A stretch of 64,000 bases of DNA. Source: Apostichopus japonicus. Taxonomy: Eukaryota; Echinodermata; Holothuroidea; Aspidochirotida; Stichopodidae. Location: positions 26,225,398 to 26,289,397 of the forward strand of contig NC_092577.1 of the NCBI RefSeq assembly GCF_037975245.1, given 5' to 3'. Positions 12,101-26,450 of this stretch are shown in pieces (the stretch's first letter is position 1; each line of letters starts with the position of its first letter). The translations under genes were made by a program, and so were the position numbers. The notes beneath the pieces are model-generated. The model had not been told where the DNA came from. It was given only the letters and a program-made list of their open reading frames with translations, and made no database searches.

Positions 12101-13772
12101 ATGACCTTTGACCTCTACCAAAATCCTTCGACTTCCGGTGGTCCCTAGGATCCACGTGCACACTGACTATGAAGTTGGTCCGACATTCCGTGCCTGAGAT
12201 ATCGCGTTTACAAAGTTCGTCACCATTTCTCAACTGGTGACCTCAAATGACCTTTGACCTCTACCAAAATCCTTCGACTTCCGGTGGTCCCTAGGATCCA
12301 CGTGCACACTGACTATGAAGTTGGTCCGACATTCCGTGCCTGAGATATCGCGTTTACAAAGTTCGTCACCATTTCTCAACTGGTGACCTCAAATGACCTT
12401 TGACCTGCACCAAAATCCTTCGACTTCCGGTGGTCCCTTGGATCCACGTGCACACTGACTATGAAGTTGGTCCGACATTCCGTGCCTGAGATATCGCGTT
12501 TACAAAGTTCGTCACCATTTCTCAACTGGTGACCCCAAATGACATTTGACCTCCACCAAAATCCTTCGACTTCCGGTGGTCCCTAGGATCCACGTGCACA
12601 CTGACTATGAAGTTGGTCCGACATTCCGTGCCTGAGATATCGCGTTTACAAAGTTCGTCACCATTTCTCAACTGGTGACCCCAAATGACCTTTGACCTCC
12701 ACCAATATCCTTCGACTTCCGGTGGTCCCTAGGATCCACGTGCACACTGACTATGAAGTTGGTCCGACATTCCGTGCCTGAGATATCGCGTTTACAAAGT
12801 TCGTCACCATTTCTCAACTGGTGACCCCAAATGACCTTTGACCTCCACCAATATCCTTCGACTTCCGGTGGTCCCTAGGATCCACGTGCACACTGACTAT
12901 GAAGTTGGCCCGACATTCCGTGCCTGAGATATCGCGTTTACAAAGTTCGTCACCATTTCTCAACTGGTGACCCCAAATGACCTTTGACCTCCACCAATAT
13001 CCTTCGACTTCCGGTGGTCCCTAGGATCCACGTGCACACTGACTATGAAGTTGGTCCGACATTCCGTGCCTGAGATATCGCGTTTACAAAGTTCGTCACC
13101 ATTTCTCAACTGGTGACCCCAAATGACCTTTGACCTCCACCAATATCCTTCGACTTCCGGTGGTCCCTAGGATCCACGTGCACACTGACTATGAAGTTGG
13201 TCCGACATTCCGTGCCTGAGATATCGCGTTTACAAAGTTCGTCACCATTTCTCCCCTGGTGACCCCAAATGACATTTGACCTCCACCAATATCCTTCGAC
13301 TTCCGGTGGTCCCTAGGATCCACGTGCACACTGACTATGAAGTTGGTCCGACATTCCGTGCCTGAGATATCGCGTTTACAAAGTTCGTCACCATTTCTCA
13401 ACTGGTGACCCCAAATGACCTTTGACCTCCACCAATATCCTTCGACTTCCGGTGGTCCCTAGGATCCACGTGCACACTGACTATGAAGTTGGTCCGACAT
13501 TCCGTGCCTGAGATATCGCGTTTACAAAGTTCGTCACCATTTCTCAACTGGTGACCCCAAATGACCTTTGACCTCCACCAATATCCTTCGACTTCCGGTG
13601 GTCCCTAGGATCCACGTGCACACTGACTATGAAGTTGGTCCGACATTCCGTGCCTGAGATATCGCGTTTACAAAGTTCGTCACCATTTCTCCCCTGGTGA
13701 CCCCAAATGACCTTTGACCTCCACCAATATCCTTCGACTTCCGGTGGTCCCTAGGATCCACGTGCACACTGA
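9102..13772. repeat. Satellite A HOR copy 1: 32 monomers, 4671 bp
   Basis: The anchor is a distinctive pair: a CC loop with GACATTT near 9184, then GGTCTGAC (site 68) near 9260. The same landmarks return 4671 bp later, equal to 32 monomers with one 145-bp copy. Landmarks inside include GTTCAC at 9676, the CTC loop at about 9895, GCACC forms at about 10205-10510, the CAATTGG loop at about 10919, GGTCTCTAGG at about 10975, the short monomer at 11478 and CCCTTGG at about 12435. Copy 1 differs from copies 2 and 3 by at least a GCACC/CCACC change near 9926. Confidence 0.9.
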
Positions 13773-16700
13773 CTATGAAGTTGGTCCGACATTCCGTGCC
13801 TGAGATATCGCGTTTACAAAGTTCGTCACCATTTCTCCCCTGGTGACCCCAAATGACATTTGACCTCCACCAAAATCCTTCGACTTCCGGTGGTCCCTAG
13901 GATCCACGTGCACACTGACTATGAAGTTGGTCTGACATTCCGTGCCTGAGATATCGCGTTTACAAAGTTCGTCACCATTTCTCAACTGGTGACCCCAAAT
14001 GACCTTTGACCTCCACCAATATCCTTCGACTTCCGGTGGTCCCTAGGATCCACGTGCACACTGACTATGAAGTTGGTCCGACATTCCGTGCCTGAGATAT
14101 CGCGTTTACAAAGTTCGTCACCATTTCTCAACTGGTGACCCCAAATGACCTTTGACCTCCACCAATATCCTTCGACTTCCGGTGGTCCCTAGGATCCACG
14201 TGCACACTGACTATGAAGTTGGTCCGACATTCCGTGCCTGAGATATCGCGTTTACAAAGTTCGTCACCATTTCTCCCCTGGTGACCCCAAATGACCTTTG
14301 ACCTCCACCAATATCCTTCGACTTCCGGTGGTCCCTAGGATCCACGTTCACACTGACTATGAAGTTGGTCCGACATTCCGTGCCTGAGATATCGCGTTTA
14401 CAAAGTTCGTCACCATTTCTCCCCTGGTGACCCCAAATGACCTTTGACCTCCACCAATATCCTTCGACTTCCGGTGGTCCCTAGGATCCACGTGCACACT
14501 GACTATGAAGTTGGTCCGACATTCCGTGCCTGAGATATCGCGTTTACAAAGTTCGTCACCATTTCTCCTCTGGTGACCCCAAATGACCTTTGACCTCCAC
14601 CAATATCCTTCGACTTCCGGTGGTCCCTAGGATCCACGTGCACACTGACTATGAAGTTGGTCCGACATTCCGTGCCTGAGATATCGCGTTTACAAAGTTC
14701 GTCACCATTTCTCAACTGGTGACCCCAAATGACCTTTGACCTCCACCAATATCCTTCGACTTCCGGTGGTCCCTAGGATCCACGTGCACACTGACTATGA
14801 AGTTGGTCCGACATTCCGTGCCTGAGATATCGCGTTTACAAAGTTCGTCACCATTTCTCCCCTGGTGACCCCAAATGACCTTTGACCTGCACCAATATCC
14901 TTCGACTTCCGGTGGTCCCTAGGATCCACGTGCACACTGACTATGAAGTTGGTCCGACATTCCGTGCCTGAGATATCGCGTTTACAAAGTTCGTCACCAT
15001 TTCTCAACTGGTGACCCCAAATGACCTTTGACCTGCACCAAAATCCTTCGACTTCCGGTGGTCCCTAGGATCCACGTGCACACTGACTATGAAGTTGGCC
15101 CGACATTCCGTGCCTGAGATATCGCGTTTACAAAGTTCGTCACCATTTCTCAACTGGTGACCCCAAATGACCTTTGACCTGCACCAAAATCCTTCGACTT
15201 CCGGTGGTCCCTAGGATCCACGTGCACACTGACTATGAAGTTGGCCCGACATTCCGTGCCTGAGATATCGCGTTTACAAAGTTCGTCACCATTTCTCAAC
15301 TGGTGACCCCAAATGACCTTTGACCTCCACCAAAATCCTTCGACTTCCGGTGGTCCCTAGGATCCACGTGCACACTGACTATGAAGTTGGTCCGACATTC
15401 CGTGCCTGAGATATCGCGTTTACAAAGTTCGTCACCATTTCTCAACTGGTGACCCCAAATGACCTTTGACCTCCACCAAAATCCTTCGACTTCCGGTGGT
15501 CCCTAGGATCCACGTGCACACTGACTATGAAGTTGGTCCGACATTCCGTGCCTGAGATATCGCGTTTACAAAGTTCGTCACCATTTCTCAATTGGTGACC
15601 TCAAATGACCTTTGACCTCTACCAAAATCCTTCGACTTCCGGTGGTCTCTAGGATCCACGTGCACACTGACTATGAAGTTGGTCCGACATTCCGTGCCTG
15701 AGATATCGCGTTTACAAAGTTCGTCACCATTTCTCAACTGGTGACCCCAAATGACCTTTGACCTCCACCAATATCCTTCGACTTCCGGTGGTCCCTAGGA
15801 TCCACGTGCACACTGACTATGAAGTTGGCCCGACATTCCGTGCCTGAGATATCGCGTTTACAAAGTTCGTCACCATTTCTCATCTGGTGACCCCAAATGA
15901 CCTTTGACCTCCACCAATATCCTTCGACTTCCGGTGGTCCCTAGGATCCACGTGCACACTGACTATGAAGTTGGTCCGACATTCCGTGCCTGAGATATCG
16001 CGTTTACAAAGTTCGTCACCATTTCTCAACTGGTGACCCCAAATGACCTTTGACCTCCACCAATATCCTTCGACTTCCGGTGGTCCCTAGGATCCACGTG
16101 CACACTGACTATGAAGTTGGTCCGACATTCCGTGCCTGAGATATCGCGTTTACAAGTTCGTCACCATTTCTCAACTGGTGACCTCAAATGACCTTTGACC
16201 TCCACCAAAATCCTTCGACTTCCGGTGGTCCCTAGGATCCACGTGCACACTGACTATGAAGTTGGTCCGACATTCCGTGCCTGAGATATCGCGTTTACAA
16301 AGTTCGTCACCATTTCTCAACTGGTGACCCCAAATGACCTTTGACCTCCACCAATATCCTTCGACTTCCGGTGGTCCCTAGGATCCACGTGCACACTGAC
16401 TATGAAGTTGGTCCGACATTCCGTGCCTGAGATATCGCGTTTACAAAGTTCGTCACCATTTCTCAACTGGTGACCCCAAATGACCTTTGACCTCCACCAA
16501 TATCCTTCGACTTCCGGTGGTCCCTAGGATCCACGTGCACACTGACTATGAAGTTGGCCCGACATTCCGTGCCTGAGATATCGCGTTTACAAAGTTCGTC
16601 ACCATTTCTCCCCTGGTGACCCCAAATGACCTTTGACCTCCACCAATATCCTTCGACTTCCGGTGGTCCCTAGGATCCACGTGCACACTGACTATGAAGT

Positions 16701-18443
16701 TGGTCCGACATTCCGTGCCTGAGATATCGCGTTTACAAAGTTCGTCACCATTTCTCAACTGGTGACCCCAAATGACCTTTGACCTCTACCAAAATCCTTC
16801 GACTTCCGGTGGTCCCTAGGATCCACGTGCACACTGACTATGAAGTTGGTCCGACATTCCGTGCCTGAGATATCGCGTTTACAAAGTTCGTCACCATTTC
16901 TCAACTGGTGACCTCAAATGACCTTTGACCTCTACCAAAATCCTTCGACTTCCGGTGGTCCCTAGGATCCACGTGCACACTGACTATGAAGTTGGTCCGA
17001 CATTCCGTGCCTGAGATATCGCGTTTACAAAGTTCGTCACCATTTCTCAACTGGTGACCTCAAATGACCTTTGACCTGCACCAAAATCCTTCGACTTCCG
17101 GTGGTCCCTTGGATCCACGTGCACACTGACTATGAAGTTGGTCCGACATTCCGTGCCTGAGATATCGCGTTTACAAAGTTCGTCACCATTTCTCAACTGG
17201 TGACCCCAAATGACATTTGACCTCCACCAAAATCCTTCGACTTCCGGTGGTCCCTAGGATCCACGTGCACACTGACTATGAAGTTGGTCCGACATTCCGT
17301 GCCTGAGATATCGCGTTTACAAAGTTCGTCACCATTTCTCAACTGGTGACCCCAAATGACCTTTGACCTCCACCAATATCCTTCGACTTCCGGTGGTCCC
17401 TAGGATCCACGTGCACACTGACTATGAAGTTGGTCCGACATTCCGTGCCTGAGATATCGCGTTTACAAAGTTCGTCACCATTTCTCAACTGGTGACCCCA
17501 AATGACCTTTGACCTCCACCAATATCCTTCGACTTCCGGTGGTCCCTAGGATCCACGTGCACACTGACTATGAAGTTGGCCCGACATTCCGTGCCTGAGA
17601 TATCGCGTTTACAAAGTTCGTCACCATTTCTCAACTGGTGACCCCAAATGACCTTTGACCTCCACCAATATCCTTCGACTTCCGGTGGTCCCTAGGATCC
17701 ACGTGCACACTGACTATGAAGTTGGTCCGACATTCCGTGCCTGAGATATCGCGTTTACAAAGTTCGTCACCATTTCTCAACTGGTGACCCCAAATGACCT
17801 TTGACCTCCACCAATATCCTTCGACTTCCGGTGGTCCCTAGGATCCACGTGCACACTGACTATGAAGTTGGTCCGACATTCCGTGCCTGAGATATCGCGT
17901 TTACAAAGTTCGTCACCATTTCTCCCCTGGTGACCCCAAATGACATTTGACCTCCACCAATATCCTTCGACTTCCGGTGGTCCCTAGGATCCACGTGCAC
18001 ACTGACTATGAAGTTGGTCCGACATTCCGTGCCTGAGATATCGCGTTTACAAAGTTCGTCACCATTTCTCAACTGGTGACCCCAAATGACCTTTGACCTC
18101 CACCAATATCCTTCGACTTCCGGTGGTCCCTAGGATCCACGTGCACACTGACTATGAAGTTGGTCCGACATTCCGTGCCTGAGATATCGCGTTTACAAAG
18201 TTCGTCACCATTTCTCAACTGGTGACCCCAAATGACCTTTGACCTCCACCAATATCCTTCGACTTCCGGTGGTCCCTAGGATCCACGTGCACACTGACTA
18301 TGAAGTTGGTCCGACATTCCGTGCCTGAGATATCGCGTTTACAAAGTTCGTCACCATTTCTCCCCTGGTGACCCCAAATGACCTTTGACCTCCACCAATA
18401 TCCTTCGACTTCCGGTGGTCCCTAGGATCCACGTGCACACTGA
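13773..18443. repeat. Satellite A HOR copy 2: 32 monomers, 4671 bp
   Basis: All landmarks of copy 1 recur at +4671: GTTCAC at 14347, the short monomer at 16149, and the CC loop with GACATTT at 13855 and 18526. By landmarks, copies 2 and 3 resemble each other more than either resembles copy 1. They share the CCACC form near 14597/19268 and an extra GACATTT monomer near 13271 (just before this copy starts) and 17942. That is what successive unequal exchange would leave. Confidence 0.9.
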
Positions 18444-21400
18444 CTATGAAGTTGGTCCGACATTCCGTGCCTGAGATATCGCGTTTACAAAGTTCGTCAC
18501 CATTTCTCCCCTGGTGACCCCAAATGACATTTGACCTCCACCAAAATCCTTCGACTTCCGGTGGTCCCTAGGATCCACGTGCACACTGACTATGAAGTTG
18601 GTCTGACATTCCGTGCCTGAGATATCGCGTTTACAAAGTTCGTCACCATTTCTCAACTGGTGACCCCAAATGACCTTTGACCTCCACCAATATCCTTCGA
18701 CTTCCGGTGGTCCCTAGGATCCACGTGCACACTGACTATGAAGTTGGTCCGACATTCCGTGCCTGAGATATCGCGTTTACAAAGTTCGTCACCATTTCTC
18801 AACTGGTGACCCCAAATGACCTTTGACCTCCACCAATATCCTTCGACTTCCGGTGGTCCCTAGGATCCACGTGCACACTGACTATGAAGTTGGTCCGACA
18901 TTCCGTGCCTGAGATATCGCGTTTACAAAGTTCGTCACCATTTCTCCCCTGGTGACCCCAAATGACCTTTGACCTCCACCAATATCCTTCGACTTCCGGT
19001 GGTCCCTAGGATCCACGTTCACACTGACTATGAAGTTGGTCCGACATTCCGTGCCTGAGATATCGCGTTTACAAAGTTCGTCACCATTTCTCCCCTGGTG
19101 ACCCCAAATGACCTTTGACCTCCACCAATATCCTTCGACTTCCGGTGGTCCCTAGGATCCACGTGCACACTGACTATGAAGTTGGTCCGACATTCCGTGC
19201 CTGAGATATCGCGTTTACAAAGTTCGTCACCATTTCTCCTCTGGTGACCCCAAATGACCTTTGACCTCCACCAATATCCTTCGACTTCCGGTGGTCCCTA
19301 GGATCCACGTGCACACTGACTATGAAGTTGGTCCGACATTCCGTGCCTGAGATATCGCGTTTACAAAGTTCGTCACCATTTCTCAACTGGTGACCCCAAA
19401 TGACCTTTGACCTCCACCAATATCCTTCGACTTCCGGTGGTCCCTAGGATCCACGTGCACACTGACTATGAAGTTGGTCCGACATTCCGTGCCTGAGATA
19501 TCGCGTTTACAAAGTTCGTCACCATTTCTCCCCTGGTGACCCCAAATGACCTTTGACCTGCACCAATATCCTTCGACTTCCGGTGGTCCCTAGGATCCAC
19601 GTGCACACTGACTATGAAGTTGGTCCGACATTCCGTGCCTGAGATATCGCGTTTACAAAGTTCGTCACCATTTCTCAACTGGTGACCCCAAATGACCTTT
19701 GACCTGCACCAAAATCCTTCGACTTCCGGTGGTCCCTAGGATCCACGTGCACACTGACTATGAAGTTGGCCCGACATTCCGTGCCTGAGATATCGCGTTT
19801 ACAAAGTTCGTCACCATTTCTCAACTGGTGACCCCAAATGACCTTTGACCTGCACCAAAATCCTTCGACTTCCGGTGGTCCCTAGGATCCACGTGCACAC
19901 TGACTATGAAGTTGGCCCGACATTCCGTGCCTGAGATATCGCGTTTACAAAGTTCGTCACCATTTCTCAACTGGTGACCCCAAATGACCTTTGACCTCCA
20001 CCAAAATCCTTCGACTTCCGGTGGTCCCTAGGATCCACGTGCACACTGACTATGAAGTTGGTCCGACATTCCGTGCCTGAGATATCGCGTTTACAAAGTT
20101 CGTCACCATTTCTCAACTGGTGACCCCAAATGACCTTTGACCTCCACCAAAATCCTTCGACTTCCGGTGGTCCCTAGGATCCACGTGCACACTGACTATG
20201 AAGTTGGTCCGACATTCCGTGCCTGAGATATCGCGTTTACAAAGTTCGTCACCATTTCTCAATTGGTGACCTCAAATGACCTTTGACCTCTACCAAAATC
20301 CTTCGACTTCCGGTGGTCTCTAGGATCCACGTGCACACTGACTATGAAGTTGGTCCGACATTCCGTGCCTGAGATATCGCGTTTACAAAGTTCGTCACCA
20401 TTTCTCAACTGGTGACCCCAAATGACCTTTGACCTCCACCAATATCCTTCGACTTCCGGTGGTCCCTAGGATCCACGTGCACACTGACTATGAAGTTGGC
20501 CCGACATTCCGTGCCTGAGATATCGCGTTTACAAAGTTCGTCACCATTTCTCATCTGGTGACCCCAAATGACCTTTGACCTCCACCAATATCCTTCGACT
20601 TCCGGTGGTCCCTAGGATCCACGTGCACACTGACTATGAAGTTGGTCCGACATTCCGTGCCTGAGATATCGCGTTTACAAAGTTCGTCACCATTTCTCAA
20701 CTGGTGACCCCAAATGACCTTTGACCTCCACCAATATCCTTCGACTTCCGGTGGTCCCTAGGATCCACGTGCACACTGACTATGAAGTTGGTCCGACATT
20801 CCGTGCCTGAGATATCGCGTTTACAAGTTCGTCACCATTTCTCAACTGGTGACCTCAAATGACCTTTGACCTCCACCAAAATCCTTCGACTTCCGGTGGT
20901 CCCTAGGATCCACGTGCACACTGACTATGAAGTTGGTCCGACATTCCGTGCCTGAGATATCGCGTTTACAAAGTTCGTCACCATTTCTCAACTGGTGACC
21001 CCAAATGACCTTTGACCTCCACCAATATCCTTCGACTTCCGGTGGTCCCTAGGATCCACGTGCACACTGACTATGAAGTTGGTCCGACATTCCGTGCCTG
21101 AGATATCGCGTTTACAAAGTTCGTCACCATTTCTCAACTGGTGACCCCAAATGACCTTTGACCTCCACCAATATCCTTCGACTTCCGGTGGTCCCTAGGA
21201 TCCACGTGCACACTGACTATGAAGTTGGCCCGACATTCCGTGCCTGAGATATCGCGTTTACAAAGTTCGTCACCATTTCTCCCCTGGTGACCCCAAATGA
21301 CCTTTGACCTCCACCAATATCCTTCGACTTCCGGTGGTCCCTAGGATCCACGTGCACACTGACTATGAAGTTGGTCCGACATTCCGTGCCTGAGATATCG

Positions 21401-22822
21401 CGTTTACAAAGTTCGTCACCATTTCTCAACTGGTGACCCCAAATGACCTTTGACCTCTACCAAAATCCTTCGACTTCCGGTGGTCCCTAGGATCCACGTG
21501 CACACTGACTATGAAGTTGGTCCGACATTCCGTGCCTGAGATATCGCGTTTACAAAGTTCGTCACCATTTCTCAACTGGTGACCTCAAATGACCTTTGAC
21601 CTCTACCAAAATCCTTCGACTTCCGGTGGTCCCTAGGATCCACGTGCACACTGACTATGAAGTTGGTCCGACATTCCGTGCCTGAGATATCGCGTTTACA
21701 AAGTTCGTCACCATTTCTCAACTGGTGACCTCAAATGACCTTTGACCTGCACCAAAATCCTTCGACTTCCGGTGGTCCCTTGGATCCACGTGCACACTGA
21801 CTATGAAGTTGGTCCGACATTCCGTGCCTGAGATATCGCGTTTACAAAGTTCGTCACCATTTCTCAACTGGTGACCCCAAATGACATTTGACCTCCACCA
21901 AAATCCTTCGACTTCCGGTGGTCCCTAGGATCCACGTGCACACTGACTATGAAGTTGGTCCGACATTCCGTGCCTGAGATATCGCGTTTACAAAGTTCGT
22001 CACCATTTCTCAACTGGTGACCCCAAATGACCTTTGACCTCCACCAATATCCTTCGACTTCCGGTGGTCCCTAGGATCCACGTGCACACTGACTATGAAG
22101 TTGGTCCGACATTCCGTGCCTGAGATATCGCGTTTACAAAGTTCGTCACCATTTCTCAACTGGTGACCCCAAATGACCTTTGACCTCCACCAATATCCTT
22201 CGACTTCCGGTGGTCCCTAGGATCCACGTGCACACTGACTATGAAGTTGGCCCGACATTCCGTGCCTGAGATATCGCGTTTACAAAGTTCGTCACCATTT
22301 CTCAACTGGTGACCCCAAATGACCTTTGACCTCCACCAATATCCTTCGACTTCCGGTGGTCCCTAGGATCCACGTGCACACTGACTATGAAGTTGGTCCG
22401 ACATTCCGTGCCTGAGATATCGCGTTTACAAAGTTCGTCACCATTTCTCAACTGGTGACCCCAAATGACCTTTGACCTCCACCAATATCCTTCGACTTCC
22501 GGTGGTCCCTAGGATCCACGTGCACACTGACTATGAAGTTGGTCCGACATTCCGTGCCTGAGATATCGCGTTTACAAAGTTCGTCACCATTTCTCAACTG
22601 GTGACCCCAAATGACCTTTGACCTCCACCAATATCCTTCGACTTCCGGTGGTCCCTAGGATCCACGTGCACACTGACTATGAAGTTGGTCCGACATTCCG
22701 TGCCTGAGATATCGCGTTTACAAAGTTCGTCACCATTTCTCAACTGGTGACCCCAAATGACCTTTGACCTCCACCAATATCCTTCGACTTCCGGTGGTCC
22801 CTAGGATCCACGTGCACACTGA
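18444..22822. repeat. Satellite A HOR copy 3: 30 monomers, 4379 bp
   Basis: This copy begins with the same anchor and keeps the landmarks of copy 2 (GTTCAC at 19018, short monomer at 20820, CCCTTGG at about 21777). It is two monomers shorter: the next anchor is at 22823, 4379 bp away. The missing part lies near 22.5-22.8 kb and includes the CC-loop GACATTT monomer present near 17942. Confidence 0.88.
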
Positions 22823-23049
22823 CTATGAAGTTGGTCCGACATTCCGTGCCTGAGATATCGCGTTTACAAAGTTCGTCACCATTTCTCCCCTGGTGACCCC
22901 AAATGACATTTGACCTCCACCAAAATCCTTCGACTTCCGGTGGTCCCTAGGATCCACGTGCACACTGACTATGAAGTTGGTCTGACATTCCGTGCCTGAG
23001 ATATCGCGTTTACAAAGTTCGTCACCATTTCTCAACTGGTGACCCCAAA

Positions 23050-26000
23050 TGACCTTTGACCTCCACCAATATCCTTCGACTTCCGGTGGTCCCTAGGATC
23101 CACGTGCACACTGACTATGAAGTTGGTCCGACATTCCGTGCCTGAGATATCGCGTTTACAAAGTTCGTCACCATTTCTCAACTGGTGACCCCAAATGACC
23201 TTTGACCTCCACCAATATCCTTCGACTTCCGGTGGTCCCTAGGATCCACGTGCACACTGACTATGAAGTTGGTCCGACATTCCGTGCCTGAGATATCGCG
23301 TTTACAAAGTTCGTCACCATTTCTCCCCTGGTGACCCCAAATGACCTTTGACCTCCACCAATATCCTTCGACTTCCGGTGGTCCCTAGGATCCACGTTCA
23401 CACTGACTATGAAGTTGGTCCGACATTCCGTGCCTGAGATATCGCGTTTACAAAGTTCGTCACCATTTCTCCCCTGGTGACCCCAAATGACCTTTGACCT
23501 CCACCAATATCCTTCGACTTCCGGTGGTCCCTAGGATCCACGTGCACACTGACTATGAAGTTGGTCCGACATTCCGTGCCTGAGATATCGCGTTTACAAA
23601 GTTCGTCACCATTTCTCCTCTGGTGACCCCAAATGACCTTTGACCTGCACCAATATCCTTCGACTTCCGGTGGTCCCTAGGATCCACGTGCACACTGACT
23701 ATGAAGTTGGTCCGACATTCCGTGCCTGAGATATCGCGTTTACAAAGTTCGTCACCATTTCTCAACTGGTGACCCCAAATGACCTTTGACCTCCACCAAT
23801 ATCCTTCGACTTCCGGTGGTCCCTAGGATCCACGTGCACACTGACTATGAAGTTGGTCCGACATTCCGTGCCTGAGATATCGCGTTTACAAAGTTCGTCA
23901 CCATTTCTCAACTGGTGACCCCAAATGACCTTTGACCTGCACCAATATCCTTCGACTTCCGGTGGTCCCTAGGATCCACGTGCACACTGACTATGAAGTT
24001 GGCCCGACATTCCGTGCCTGAGATATCGCGTTTACAAAGTTCGTCACCATTTCTCAACTGGTGACCCCAAATGACCTTTGACCTCCACCAAAATCCTTCG
24101 ACTTCCGGTGGTCCCTAGGATCCACGTGCACACTGACTATGAAGTTGGTCCGACATTCCGTGCCTGAGATATCGCGTTTACAAAGTTCGTCACCATTTCT
24201 CAACTGGTGACCCCAAATGACCTTTGACCTCCACCAAAATCCTTCGACTTCCGGTGGTCCCTAGGATCCACGTGCACACTGACTATGAAGTTGGTCCGAC
24301 ATTCCGTGCCTGAGATATCGCGTTTACAAAGTTCGTCACCCTTTCTCAACTGGTGACCCCAAATGACCTTTGACCTCCACCAAAATCCTTCGACTTCCGG
24401 TGGTCCCTAGGATCCACGTGCACACTGACTATGAAGTTGGTCCGACATTCCGTGCCTGAGATATCGCGTTTACAAAGTTCGTCACCATTTCTCAACTGGT
24501 GACCTCAAATGACCTTTGACCTCTACCAAAATCCTTCGACTTCCGGTGGTCTCTAGGATCCACGTGCACACTGACTATGAAGTTGGTCCGACATTCCGTG
24601 CCTGAGATATCGCGTTTACAAGTTCGTCACCATTTCTCAACTGGTGACCTCAAATGACCTTTGACCTCCACCAAAATCCTTCGACTTCCGGTGGTCCCTA
24701 GGATCCACGTGCACACTGACTATGAAGTTGGTCCGACATTCCGTGCCTGAGATATCGCGTTTACAAAGTTCGTCACCATTTCTCAACTGGTGACCCCAAA
24801 TGACCTTTGACCTCCACCAATATCCTTCGACTTCCGGTGGTCCCTAGGATCCACGTGCACACTGACTATGAAGTTGGTCCGACATTCCGTGCCTGAGATA
24901 TCGCGTTTACAAAGTTCGTCACCATTTCTCCCCTGGTGACCCCAAATGACCTTTGACCTCCACCAATATCCTTCGACTTCCGGTGGTCCCTAGGATCCAC
25001 GTTCACACTGACTATGAAGTTGGTCCGACATTCCGTGCCTGAGATATCGCGTTTACAAAGTTCGTCACCATTTCTCCCCTGGTGACCCCAAATGACCTTT
25101 GACCTCCACCAATATCCTTCGACTTCCGGTGGTCCCTAGGATCCACGTGCACACTGACTATGAAGTTGGTCCGACATTCCGTGCCTGAGATATCGCGTTT
25201 ACAAAGTTCGTCACCATTTCTCCTCTGGTGACCCCAAATGACCTTTGACCTCCACCAATATCCTTCGACTTCCGGTGGTCCCTAGGATCCACGTGCACAC
25301 TGACTATGAAGTTGGTCCGACATTCCGTGCCTGAGATATCGCGTTTACAAAGTTCGTCACCATTTCTCAACTGGTGACCCCAAATGACCTTTGACCTCCA
25401 CCAATATCCTTCGACTTCCGGTGGTCCCTAGGATCCACGTGCACACTGACTATGAAGTTGGTCCGACATTCCGTGCCTGAGATATCGCGTTTACAAAGTT
25501 CGTCACCATTTCTCAACTGGTGACCCCAAATGACCTTTGACCTGCACCAATATCCTTCGACTTCCGGTGGTCCCTAGGATCCACGTGCACACTGACTATG
25601 AAGTTGGCCCGACATTCCGTGCCTGAGATATCGCGTTTACAAAGTTCGTCACCATTTCTCAACTGGTGACCCCAAATGACCTTTGACCTCCACCAAAATC
25701 CTTCGACTTCCGGTGGTCCCTAGGATCCACGTGCACACTGACTATGAAGTTGGTCCGACATTCCGTGCCTGAGATATCGCGTTTACAAAGTTCGTCACCA
25801 TTTCTCAACTGGTGACCCCAAATGACCTTTGACCTCCACCAAAATCCTTCGACTTCCGGTGGTCCCTAGGATCCACGTGCACACTGACTATGAAGTTGGT
25901 CCGACATTCCGTGCCTGAGATATCGCGTTTACAAAGTTCGTCACCCTTTCTCAACTGGTGACCCCAAATGACCTTTGACCTCCACCAAAATCCTTCGACT

Positions 26001-26450
26001 TCCGGTGGTCCCTAGGATCCACGTGCACACTGACTATGAAGTTGGTCCGACATTCCGTGCCTGAGATATCGCGTTTACAAAGTTCGTCACCATTTCTCAA
26101 CTGGTGACCTCAAATGACCTTTGACCTCTACCAAAATCCTTCGACTTCCGGTGGTCTCTAGGATCCACGTGCACACTGACTATGAAGTTGGTCCGACATT
26201 CCGTGCCTGAGATATCGCGTTTACAAGTTCGTCACCATTTCTCAACTGGTGACCTCAAATGACCTTTGACCTCCACCAAAATCCTTCGACTTCCGGTGGT
26301 CCCTAGGATCCACGTGCACACTGACTATGAAGTTGGTCCGACATTCCGTGCCTGAGATATCGCGTTTACAAAGTTCGTCACCATTTCTCAACTGGTGACC
26401 CCAAATGACCTTTGACCTCCACCAATATCCTTCGACTTCCGGTGGTCCCT
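23050..26450. repeat. Satellite A tandem duplication of 11 monomers (1605 bp)
   Basis: GTTCAC at 23396 and 25001, the CTC-loop monomer near 23553 and 25158, and the 145-bp monomers at 24615 and 26220 all pair at 1605 bp, which is 11 monomers minus one base. The copies differ by a GCACC/CCACC change after the CTC loop. The pairing ends at the GGATTAACG monomer at 26453. Limits are approximate. Confidence 0.85.
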
